Shown one piece after another: positions 8,988 through 16,219 of a stretch of 44,305 nt of DNA. The first letter of the stretch is position 1, and each line of letters opens with the position of its first letter. The notes under the pieces are model-generated. The model made no database searches. It was not told where the DNA came from and saw only the letters and a list, made by a program, of their open reading frames with translations. The DNA comes from Deltaproteobacteria bacterium (GTDB lineage Bacteria; Desulfobacterota; DSM-4660; Desulfatiglandales; B25-G16): NCBI GenBank assembly GCA_018400255.1, contig JAGYMO010000341.1:1-44305 (forward strand), read 5' to 3'. The translations under genes were made by a program, and so were the position numbers.

Positions 8988-9190
8988 TAACGTACCTTTA
9001 TAGAGTCTATAAGTTGAGCGGAATTATATTCGGCTTCTTTTATTACAATTTTTTCATTCTCTAGATAATTAATTATGTTTTTTTAACATGAAATTAGACA
9101 CAGAAAAAGAATATTTTTATACGTGAATCCAGCGTTGGAGTTCAGGCCGCAACTTTTTTTGCTATGATATCTCTGATAAAACTCCATTTA
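8988..9190. other. Intergenic, upstream of DUF4416 gene
   Basis: AT-rich sequence that must carry the promoter for the DUF4416-yicC set on the minus strand. No convincing -35/-10 pair or RNA gene was identified. Confidence 0.2.
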
Positions 9191-9246
9191 TCCCGACCGC
9201 AGAAAGCCACGGTTTTAACCGTGGATGAATGAGGCTGCGGTCGGGA
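9191..9246. repeat. Nested hairpin, IS200/IS605-end-like, copy 1
   Basis: A perfect 12-base outer inverted repeat (TCCCGACCGCAG at 9191-9202, CTGCGGTCGGGA at 9235-9246) encloses an inner hairpin CCACGGTT-tt-AACCGTGG (9207-9224) followed by ATGAATG. The inner part recurs at 44261-44298, where the stem reads CCACGGCT-tt-AGCCGTGG, a compensatory T-A to C-G change. Hairpins with a TTTA centre followed by GATGAAT-like sequence are typical of IS200/IS605 right ends and their guide-RNA scaffolds. No transposase gene is recognisable alongside, so this is a relic or a non-autonomous element at most. Confidence 0.5.
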
Positions 9247-9497
9247 TGTGGTTCCACGGGCTTGCCCAGGCATCTCCACTCGCATAAATCCATTAAGCAT
9301 GCCTTAGCCAACAATAAGTATACTTGACTTTCTGAAATTATCAATAGCTTTAATTAAATCCTATTAATGTTTATCTATGATTTTATTATTCGTAAGGCTT
9401 AATTAGTTATCATTTTTATTCCTATCTTAACCATACACATAAAAACAGGCGGCCGAAAATACTATGCCCGTCACTTTTTCTCCATTAAGAGGAGTAA

Positions 9498-9538
9498 ACA
9501 AAAAGGGCATCTCCCTAAGCTAAAGAGATGCCCTTTTC
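9498..9538 (-). terminator. Rho-independent terminator of cspA
   Basis: On the minus strand a stem AAAGGGCATCTC pairs with GAGATGCCCTTT, and the 3' arm is followed by a T-rich tract. It begins about 20 bases after the cspA stop codon. The reverse orientation also ends in a short T run, so it may work both ways. Confidence 0.9.
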
Positions 9539-9559
9539 ACAGCAGTACTAACAAATAAC

Positions 9560-9760
9560 CTACATTTTTACAACATTTTTGGCCTTTGGTCCTCTATCAC
9601 TGTCTTCTACTTCAAAACTTACTCGATCACCTTCAGAGAGGGTTTTGAATCCGGACATGTTGATCGCAGAATGATGAACGAACAAGTCATTACCATCTTC
9701 CTGCTGGATAAAACCATATCCCTTTTTGTTGCTAAACCACTTTACTGTTCCTTCTGCCAT
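9560..9760 (-). CDS. cspA: Cold-shock protein (CspA family)
   Basis: A 66-residue single cold-shock domain. The RNP1 motif KGYGFI (13-18) and RNP2 motif LFVHHSAI (26-33) are intact, as are the aromatic residues W8, F9 and F17. It binds single-stranded RNA and DNA and acts as an RNA chaperone or antiterminator. A perfect AAAGGAGGT ribosome-binding site lies seven bases before the ATG at 9760. It is a single-gene unit: its own promoter near 9887-9916, a leader of about 120 bases, and a strong terminator at 9498-9538. Confidence 0.97.
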   Translation of the reverse strand: MAEGTVKWFSNKKGYGFIQQEDGNDLFVHHSAINMSGFKTLSEGDRVSFEVEDSDRGPKAKNVVKM

Positions 9761-9886
9761 AGTATCGACCTCCTTTCACAAATTTTCCATAATGATACCA
9801 AGCCTAAGGTCGCTACTCTGACAAAGGAAGCGATCCTACACAGCATAGCAGACCCATATATATAGCCTAGGCCATTACCGGGATAG

Positions 9887-9916
9887 AACATAGTGCATAT
9901 TCTGATAAAATGTCAA
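9887..9916 (-). promoter_or_regulatory. Sigma-70-type promoter of cspA
   Basis: On the minus strand TTGACA (9916-9911) is followed after 18 bases by TATGTT (9892-9887). A start near 9880 would give a 5' leader of about 120 bases, in keeping with long structured leaders of cold-shock genes. Confidence 0.6.
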
Positions 9917-9985
9917 GGAAAAATCTACGTTAAAACTAACAAAATATACCCTTATGCATACTCTCCCGCTGGCTCCCCGTATCTT

Positions 9986-12268
9986 TTAAAAAGAAATAAT
10001 TCCAAGTGCCTTTCTTAGTATAACCAAGGCGTCTCCTAAATTAATAATACCATCAGGATCAGGCCGACCGGTGGAATCAAGAGGGGCAACATCCCCATAG
10101 TGCATATCCTCCTGTGTCGGTGTCTCAAGCCCTACGGCGAAGCGAAGGGCTACCAGGGCATCTCCTACATTTACCTGCCCATCCCTGTTTCCAAGTGGTG
10201 CTAAATCACCGCTTGGATAGAGACCTGCACCGTATACTTTAAGTCCCCATGACTGTAAGGTGCCTGAATAAAACTCACTGCCTACATCTTTTACATTGAT
10301 CGTCCAATCACCTCTCGAGTATTCCCCGTAATGGCGCACACTACCAAATCTCCAGTTTTCATATGTATCCGAGTGATTAGAGTTATGTTTTTTTGCAAGT
10401 ATACTTATAGTGCCAGCAGGTGATATAAGGCTAATTTCCAAATCTCCCCAGGAGTTATGGTCCGGCGCTGAAAAATAGATATCTACAAACTCCACTTTCA
10501 AATCATCTTCGATAAAGATAGTGGACGATACACCTGTTGCATCGTTGTTAGGTATCTCAATGTTAGGACTGCGGCTGCTTTCAACTGTTTTCTCAGGAGG
10601 TGCGGAATTCCAAAAAACAGCAGCCTCTATCGCTGCTTTTGCATCAACACGGCCAAAGCCATATTTGTGGTTAATATGATGGCCTGCGCCGTTCATAATC
10701 CAATCATCATCATAAGGATCATTTTTCTCTGCAGTCTCAATAATGATATGTTGTATGTCTCTCCATGTCAATTCAGGGTTCGCCTGCAGCATAAGCGCAA
10801 TGACCCCTGCCAGCAACGGAGCGGATGCCGAGGTTCCACCAAACGTGGATGTATAATTTCCATGATCATCCCCTGGAAACCCTGTAAGATCAGTTGTTGT
10901 CAAACCAAAAGTAAGCGTACCTGCAGGTGCATTTACCATAATATTAGCACCTTCCTCAGAATATATAGCCTTGTCTCCATTTTCAGTTGATGCTGCCGCA
11001 GCAATAGCATATCGAGAGTTTGCATAACCGTCATAATTTGAATTGTCACCAAATTGACCACCGTTTCCTCCAGCCCATATATAAATATTGCCAAGTCCCT
11101 GACGTCCATGTTTCACACAATTTTCAATTGCATCTTCCAATAACTCCCCTGGTCCGTCAAGTACAGGAGACTCAAATATGTAAGAAGGATCTAAAGGACC
11201 CCAACTATTGCTATATATGTCGACTAACTGTGAATTCCTTGAAAGTGACAAAGATTCATAGACATCTGACAGTCCATCTGGAATCCGGTAACCAACTAAA
11301 CCTGCATACGGAGCTGCCCCGCATACACCTAAGTCATTAAATCCTCTGCCTGCAGCGAGACCTGCACAGGAAGTTCCATGATAGTCACTACTCGACACCG
11401 GCGTTGGGTCAGCATCTTCCTCGACATAATCCCAGCATTTATCAGCCAAAACATTCACATACAGGTCCTCATGATCTATTTCCATGCCATCATAATCTAC
11501 AATAGCAATAACCTCATTTTCAGACCCTCTGTAGTTATCCCACACAGATACAATATTTATATCTTCTCCATATGCCCCGTTACCCTGCCCAGTATTTTTT
11601 AAATGCCATTGATCCGGAAAAAGCGGGTCATTAGGTATTGCCCGTTTTCTAGCTTCTCGTATCCAGTGGGGGTATGCATAATTGACAAGACCAGATTCAA
11701 CCAGAATTGAGGCAATATCCAGGGAGTTTAATGGACTATCTGTTGTATACAAAAATGTGTTTTTGGCAAAACCAAACTGTTTTAACCTCTCTAATCCATA
11801 TTCTTTCTCTATCTCTTCGATCTTTCCTCCAGTAAAGAATTGGGGGTACTGTACTATGATCTCATTCACCAGCACCATTTTTCCACCCTCCCATTTCTCC
11901 TTACTCTTATAAAAGACTGGATGCAGTAAACCCTGAGGGGAAACAGCGCGCATCTCTTTTTTTATATCACACATTTTAAAAAACTTAAGATGAGCTATAT
12001 AATTACGTTTTTCAGTTACAACAGCATCAGGATAAAGGTCCTGGACCAAAGACAGCCTGTCTTCTCCCTCATCGGTCTTTCCCAAAACTAGGGCCATTTC
12101 ATCTGTGGCCATCCAAACTCTTTTTTTAATTCCTCTATCATACCAGTATAGAGAATTTTGACTAAATCCGGTGTCAGCCGATCCAGGCTCAACTTCACAA
12201 GGTAATTCCATGTTGCCGTAAAACATTACAAATAATACAACAACTATAAAAAAGGGCACTTGTCTCAT
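9986..12268 (-). CDS. Exported furin/kexin-type S8 protease with P domain and dockerin
   Basis: A 760-residue secreted serine protease. A signal peptide (1 to about 25) and a propeptide region (about 45-210) precede the subtilisin domain (about 215-550). The triad is D258 (AIVDYDG), H297 (DYHGTSCAG) and S480 (GGTSASAP), with oxyanion Asn402 in IWAGGNGG. The DIYSNSWGP, DGYANSRY and LTWRDIQH motifs are those of the kexin/furin subfamily S8B rather than ordinary subtilisins. A proprotein-convertase P domain follows (about 565-681). The C-terminus carries two dockerin-type calcium-binding repeats (about 686-713 and 724-757), each with a GDALV-LR helix. No cohesin is in the window. An AGAGGT precedes the ATG. 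Cleavage after dibasic sites is a family property, not shown here. Confidence 0.9.
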   Translation of the reverse strand: MRQVPFFIVVVLFVMFYGNMELPCEVEPGSADTGFSQNSLYWYDRGIKKRVWMATDEMALVLGKTDEGEDRLSLVQDLYPDAVVTEKRNYIAHLKFFKMCDIKKEMRAVSPQGLLHPVFYKSKEKWEGGKMVLVNEIIVQYPQFFTGGKIEEIEKEYGLERLKQFGFAKNTFLYTTDSPLNSLDIASILVESGLVNYAYPHWIREARKRAIPNDPLFPDQWHLKNTGQGNGAYGEDINIVSVWDNYRGSENEVIAIVDYDGMEIDHEDLYVNVLADKCWDYVEEDADPTPVSSSDYHGTSCAGLAAGRGFNDLGVCGAAPYAGLVGYRIPDGLSDVYESLSLSRNSQLVDIYSNSWGPLDPSYIFESPVLDGPGELLEDAIENCVKHGRQGLGNIYIWAGGNGGQFGDNSNYDGYANSRYAIAAAASTENGDKAIYSEEGANIMVNAPAGTLTFGLTTTDLTGFPGDDHGNYTSTFGGTSASAPLLAGVIALMLQANPELTWRDIQHIIIETAEKNDPYDDDWIMNGAGHHINHKYGFGRVDAKAAIEAAVFWNSAPPEKTVESSRSPNIEIPNNDATGVSSTIFIEDDLKVEFVDIYFSAPDHNSWGDLEISLISPAGTISILAKKHNSNHSDTYENWRFGSVRHYGEYSRGDWTINVKDVGSEFYSGTLQSWGLKVYGAGLYPSGDLAPLGNRDGQVNVGDALVALRFAVGLETPTQEDMHYGDVAPLDSTGRPDPDGIINLGDALVILRKALGIISF

Positions 12269-12532
12269 CTTACCTCTTAAACATAATCTTTAATTATACC
12301 TATCATGCTAATCCATTTACAAACTCACGCCGAAGGAAAACAGTGGTAAAGAATAAAATTGGCCTGACCTTATTAGCTGCCAATGGGGTTCGGAATCTAA
12401 GATGCAGGGCGCTGCTTCTCTATAAAATTACCGATACAGGCCGCTAGTCATGACATTAACCACTACAGTATCCAGGAAAAGCGAATTACCGTAAATTAAA
12501 CTATTAGTTAAACAAAAATCTCTGTTTCATTG

Positions 12533-14116
12533 TTAAACTTTAGACTTTGATGTGTTAGACGGGAACTTAAACACCTCTCTTATAGACAATACTTCTTCAC
12601 TACCTAGTAGTTTTGCCGAGACAAAATATATAGCAACACCAGAGGATATAGTGATCGATAGGCCTATTATTAACGTCAGCGTGCTTTGGACAATATAATT
12701 CCCCAAAACTTCTGAATAGATAAGATATATAAAAACACCCATAACCATAGATGATATAAATGATCTTGCCATGGAACGTAAAATTACCATCCCTTTAATT
12801 CCATTTAATCTATTATGCAACAAAAAAATAAGCATTAACAACTGGAGAGTTGATGCAAGAGAAAGAGCCAGGGCAAGCCCACCGTGTTTTAGAGGACCCA
12901 TGAGTATAAGAGAAAAGATAACATTAAAAATCATCGCAATTGCAGCTACCTTTGCTGGTATTTTTGTATTCTGCAGCGAATAAAAGGCGGATACAAAAAT
13001 TCTAAGCCCCGCGAATGAACACAATCCCAAGGAGTAATAAGCAAGAGCCTTGGCAGTCATAAGGGTGCTGAAAGAACTAAATGCCCCTCTTTCAAATAAC
13101 AACTTGACTATAGGCTCTCTTAGAACAATCAGGCCTACCATTGAAGGAATTGTTATAAACATAGTAAGTCTCATAGCATGCGATAATGTGTCTTTTAACA
13201 TATCAATTTCACCTTTTGATGCCTCTCTTGATAAGGAAGGTAAGACAGCGGTGCTGATTGCTATGGCAAAAACCCCCAAGGGAAACTGAACAAGTCTGTC
13301 AGCGTAATAAAGGTAGGAGATACTTCCCTCCCGTAAAAAAGATGCTAATAACGTTCCAATTAACTGATTAATTTGATAAATTGCCGAGCCAAATATTGTT
13401 GGAACCATAAGCACTAATATTTTTTTCAGTGCTGGATGTCTTATGTTCCATTTTGGAGCAAATGACATGCCTTTATTTACTAAAAAGGGGATCTGCAAGG
13501 CCAACTGAAGAAATCCTCCGCCTATAACACCAATAGCCAAACCTGCTGATGGGATCTTCATATGTGGTGCTAAAAAAATAAGCGCTGCGATCATAGAAAG
13601 ATTTAAAAAAATAGGAGCAGCTGCAGGTGCTGAAAAATGTTTGAGGGAATTCAAGACGCCACTGAAAAAAGATAAAAGACTAACGAGAAATATATAAGGA
13701 AACATTATTCTGGTCAAAAAAACAGCGAGGTAATACTTTTCACCTAAACCACCAAAACCAGGTGCAATAATTCGTATAAGAAATGGGGAAAAAACAATGC
13801 CAATAATTGTGAAAGATGTTAGGATTATAGTCATGACAGTTAAAACAATTTGCGCAAGATAGATAGCTTCATGTTTAGATTTTCTTTGAAGGTACTCGGT
13901 GAAAACAGGTATGAATGATACTGAAAACGATCCTTCGGCAAACAATCTTCTGAAAAGATTTGGTATACGAAAGGCAACAAAAAATGCGTCCGCAACCAAA
14001 CCCGAGCCGAAAAAATTTGCTATAAGAATATCTCTTGCTAAGCCCATAACCCTGCTAAGAAAAGTGAAGATACCAACTACCCCGGCAGCTTTAGTAACAA
14101 GTTCATTCTCTTTCAT
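12533..14116 (-). CDS. murJ: MurJ lipid II flippase
   Basis: About 527 residues with roughly 14 hydrophobic segments (MviN/MOP superfamily). The start region KAAGVVGIFTFLSRVMGLARD and motifs NLFRRLFAEGSFSVSFIPVF and YADRLVQFPLGVFAIAISTAVLPSLS are diagnostic. It flips lipid II across the inner membrane for peptidoglycan synthesis. A TTG at 14134 would add six residues, but the ATG at 14116 has AAGG seven bases upstream and gives the normal N-terminus. It is divergent from rpsT with only 71 bases between the starts. Confidence 0.95.
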   Translation of the reverse strand: MKENELVTKAAGVVGIFTFLSRVMGLARDILIANFFGSGLVADAFFVAFRIPNLFRRLFAEGSFSVSFIPVFTEYLQRKSKHEAIYLAQIVLTVMTIILTSFTIIGIVFSPFLIRIIAPGFGGLGEKYYLAVFLTRIMFPYIFLVSLLSFFSGVLNSLKHFSAPAAAPIFLNLSMIAALIFLAPHMKIPSAGLAIGVIGGGFLQLALQIPFLVNKGMSFAPKWNIRHPALKKILVLMVPTIFGSAIYQINQLIGTLLASFLREGSISYLYYADRLVQFPLGVFAIAISTAVLPSLSREASKGEIDMLKDTLSHAMRLTMFITIPSMVGLIVLREPIVKLLFERGAFSSFSTLMTAKALAYYSLGLCSFAGLRIFVSAFYSLQNTKIPAKVAAIAMIFNVIFSLILMGPLKHGGLALALSLASTLQLLMLIFLLHNRLNGIKGMVILRSMARSFISSMVMGVFIYLIYSEVLGNYIVQSTLTLIIGLSITISSGVAIYFVSAKLLGSEEVLSIREVFKFPSNTSKSKV

Positions 14117-14125
14117 AAAAAAACC

Positions 14126-14154
14126 TTGACACAATTGTTGTATTAGTTTAATGT
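14126..14154 (+). promoter_or_regulatory. Promoter of rpsT
   Basis: TTGACA (14126-14131), a 17-base spacer, then TAATGT (14149-14154). Transcription would start near 14161, leaving a leader of about 27 bases that contains the TAGGAGGT ribosome-binding site (14174-14181). Confidence 0.65.
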
Positions 14155-14187
14155 CTCACGGATATTCAGAATTTAGGAGGTAAAAAT

Positions 14188-14499
14188 TTGGCAAATCATA
14201 AATCAGCCATTAAAAGGGACAGGCAAAATAAGGCAAAGAGGTCAATTAATATTGCCTATAAGACTAAGGCTAAAAATGCCGTAAAAAAAGTCAGGCTTGC
14301 TATAGCAGATAATAAAATAGAAGATGCACACCTGTTCCTTAATGAAGCTACTTCTATTCTTCATAAAATTAAATCTAAAGGAATAATACACAGGAATACT
14401 GCAAACAGAAAAATATCTAGGTTAGCAGTGCATTTAAATAAGGCAGCTACTACAGCTTCTCGGGAAAACAAAGACGAAATATCAAGTTCTCCAAAATAA
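14188..14499 (+). CDS. rpsT: 30S ribosomal protein S20
   Basis: A 103-residue basic helical protein beginning M-A-N-H-K-SAIKRDRQNKAKR, the S20 signature; it binds 16S rRNA early in 30S assembly. The start codon is TTG at 14188, supported by TAGGAGGT six bases upstream and by the absence of any nearer ATG. S20 of E. coli also uses UUG, which matters for its autoregulation. The C-terminus is longer and more acidic than usual (REN-KDEISSSPK). Its last 50 bases overlap the 3' end of holA on the opposite strand. Confidence 0.96.
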   Translation: MANHKSAIKRDRQNKAKRSINIAYKTKAKNAVKKVRLAIADNKIEDAHLFLNEATSILHKIKSKGIIHRNTANRKISRLAVHLNKAATTASRENKDEISSSPK

Positions 14500-15469
14500 T
14501 ATCTCCTTTTGAGCCACTTTTGATTAATTCGTCCGCCTTGTAAATATGGCCCAATGACGCATAAAGCTCATTCTCTTGCCATAATTTTCCCTGTGAGATA
14601 CATTTTTTTATTACAAAGTCAGGTAAATGTCTCAATTCTTGGGCCATATTTTCCTTATCCCTACCCAGCCCTGTCAAAGGTTTAGCTGCCAAAATCAGCC
14701 TAATCTGTCGTGCTAGCATGTGCAAAAGGCCTAACAATTTGCTAGTATCTCTTCCTTGTGTATCAAAAAACCTGTTTAAGGCCTCAGAAGAGTGAGATGC
14801 ATCCCTTTCAAATAAATAATCTATTAATTCAAAAATAGTAAAAAGTTTGCTAAAAATAGCCAATTCTTTGATCTCTTCAATGCCAATATTTCGCTTTGGA
14901 TACCTTATTGATAATTTTACTATCTCATTATAAATATCTCTCAAATTATTACCAATCGTTTGATAAAGAAAAGCGGGCACATCTTTTTCCAGAATCAGCC
15001 CTTCATCTTTTGCACGCTTTCGTATCCAGACATATAGTTGCTGCTCTGTTAATTTCTTAAAATTTACTGCCCTTTCAAGCCCTTTAAGCTTTTTAAAAAA
15101 TTTACTTCTCAAATCCATCTTTTCCGATAGCCATATGATGCAAGTTGAATCTACTGGATTATCAAGATAATCTGAGAATATACCCAAGTCAGCTTGACTA
15201 AATTTTTCAGTATCTCTAACAATTATAAGTCTATGGGAGGACATAAAAGGAATTGACCTTGCCCTGCTGAGTAATTCATAGGCTGAAACCTCTCCGCCGT
15301 AAAAGGTCTCTAAATTAAAATCTCTCGCTGATGTGGAAATAAGACCATCTTTTATCTTTTCAAGGGTTACCTCGATCCAAAATTCTTCGGAACCATAAAA
15401 TAGATAGAATGGTGCAATGGACTTATTTCTTAAAGAGTCTATAACGCTGTCGGGCGATAAATCCTGCAT
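14450..15469 (-). CDS. holA: DNA polymerase III subunit delta
   Basis: A 339-residue HolA-type clamp-loader subunit. The N-terminal AAA+-like domain starts APFYLFYGSEEFWIEVTLEKIK; a RARSIPFMSSHRLIIVRD strand and the C-terminal collar domain with LGLLHMLARQIRLIL follow. Delta opens the beta sliding clamp. Its ATG (15467-15469) overlaps the TGA of lptE by one base, so translation is coupled. It converges with rpsT, overlapping it by 50 bases; the final CFPEKL residues are encoded there. Confidence 0.9.
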   Translation of the reverse strand: MQDLSPDSVIDSLRNKSIAPFYLFYGSEEFWIEVTLEKIKDGLISTSARDFNLETFYGGEVSAYELLSRARSIPFMSSHRLIIVRDTEKFSQADLGIFSDYLDNPVDSTCIIWLSEKMDLRSKFFKKLKGLERAVNFKKLTEQQLYVWIRKRAKDEGLILEKDVPAFLYQTIGNNLRDIYNEIVKLSIRYPKRNIGIEEIKELAIFSKLFTIFELIDYLFERDASHSSEALNRFFDTQGRDTSKLLGLLHMLARQIRLILAAKPLTGLGRDKENMAQELRHLPDFVIKKCISQGKLWQENELYASLGHIYKADELIKSGSKGDIILENLIFRLCFPEKL

Positions 15470-16053
15470 CAGAACCTCTCCATAGTGTTTGAATAGATTC
15501 TTTTTGCTAAGCTGCTAGCTATTGATGTGAATGCCTGACGCTGATTGTGAAGTGTGCTGAGAGGATCTGTTCCAGCCTGAAAACGTGCCTTTTCAGTAAG
15601 TTTTAAATCCTCCCATATTATTTTCTCCGTCCTCGCATCTTCTAATTTCACGTCTATCGTTACCTTTAGTTCTCTCACGTTTGTAACTTTTTCTGTAGAA
15701 TTATAGCCGTGTATGCTCTGCCTTAACACAGAATAGGATAATGGGGCTGTTTTTATGGAATATATTTGGCAGTATAAAATACCCTGAGCCTCGTCTTTTC
15801 CAACAATCTTTACCTTGGAATGCGCAATGAACTCGTTTCGAACTATCCTTGTCAAATCACCTTCCACCCCCATAAAAGAAGATGGGCTGGAAAGAATGGG
15901 GATGGCTATTGATTTGAGTTTCTTTCCTATTGAGCCATCAGCAGCCCTAAAGTGATAGCCGCAGCTAAAAACGGCAGCCAATAAGATCCATAAAAATATG
16001 TAGTTAATAGTTTTACAGGCCTTTGACTTTTTTCTTTGAGTTAAATGGCTCAT
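15469..16053 (-). CDS. lptE: LptE-type LPS assembly lipoprotein
   Basis: A 194-residue outer-membrane lipoprotein with the LPS-assembly LptE/RlpB fold. The signal peptide ends in LLAAVFS and is followed by the lipidated Cys31 and then GYHFR, the characteristic start of mature LptE. Further family features are the IAIPIL strand and the VRNEF helix. LptE plugs the LptD barrel and delivers LPS to the outer surface, so its presence argues for an LPS-bearing outer membrane. It is coupled to holA downstream, and leuS lies upstream, the order common in Desulfobacterota. Confidence 0.85.
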   Translation of the reverse strand: MSHLTQRKKSKACKTINYIFLWILLAAVFSCGYHFRAADGSIGKKLKSIAIPILSSPSSFMGVEGDLTRIVRNEFIAHSKVKIVGKDEAQGILYCQIYSIKTAPLSYSVLRQSIHGYNSTEKVTNVRELKVTIDVKLEDARTEKIIWEDLKLTEKARFQAGTDPLSTLHNQRQAFTSIASSLAKRIYSNTMERF

Positions 16054-16219
16054 ATACGCAGCAAAGTCCAGAATAATTCAAAAGCTTTTAAATTTACAAA
16101 TCACTGATTCGGGTTATATTAAAGGCTACAATAATTATTTTAATTTTTATACTTCCAAAAATAAGGGGTATGCTATTTTAAAGAGAGGAATCAGATGTCA
16201 GTGAGATAGGCTATATAAG

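Noticed and set aside
9162..9344. A 60-codon minus-strand frame over the nested hairpin, possibly a tnpB C-terminus
   Set aside because: It runs through the palindrome and shows no clear TnpB motif; reported only as a hairpin element.
12269..12532. tRNA-like GGGGTTCGGAATC near 12387
   Set aside because: No acceptor stem or anticodon arm can be built around it.
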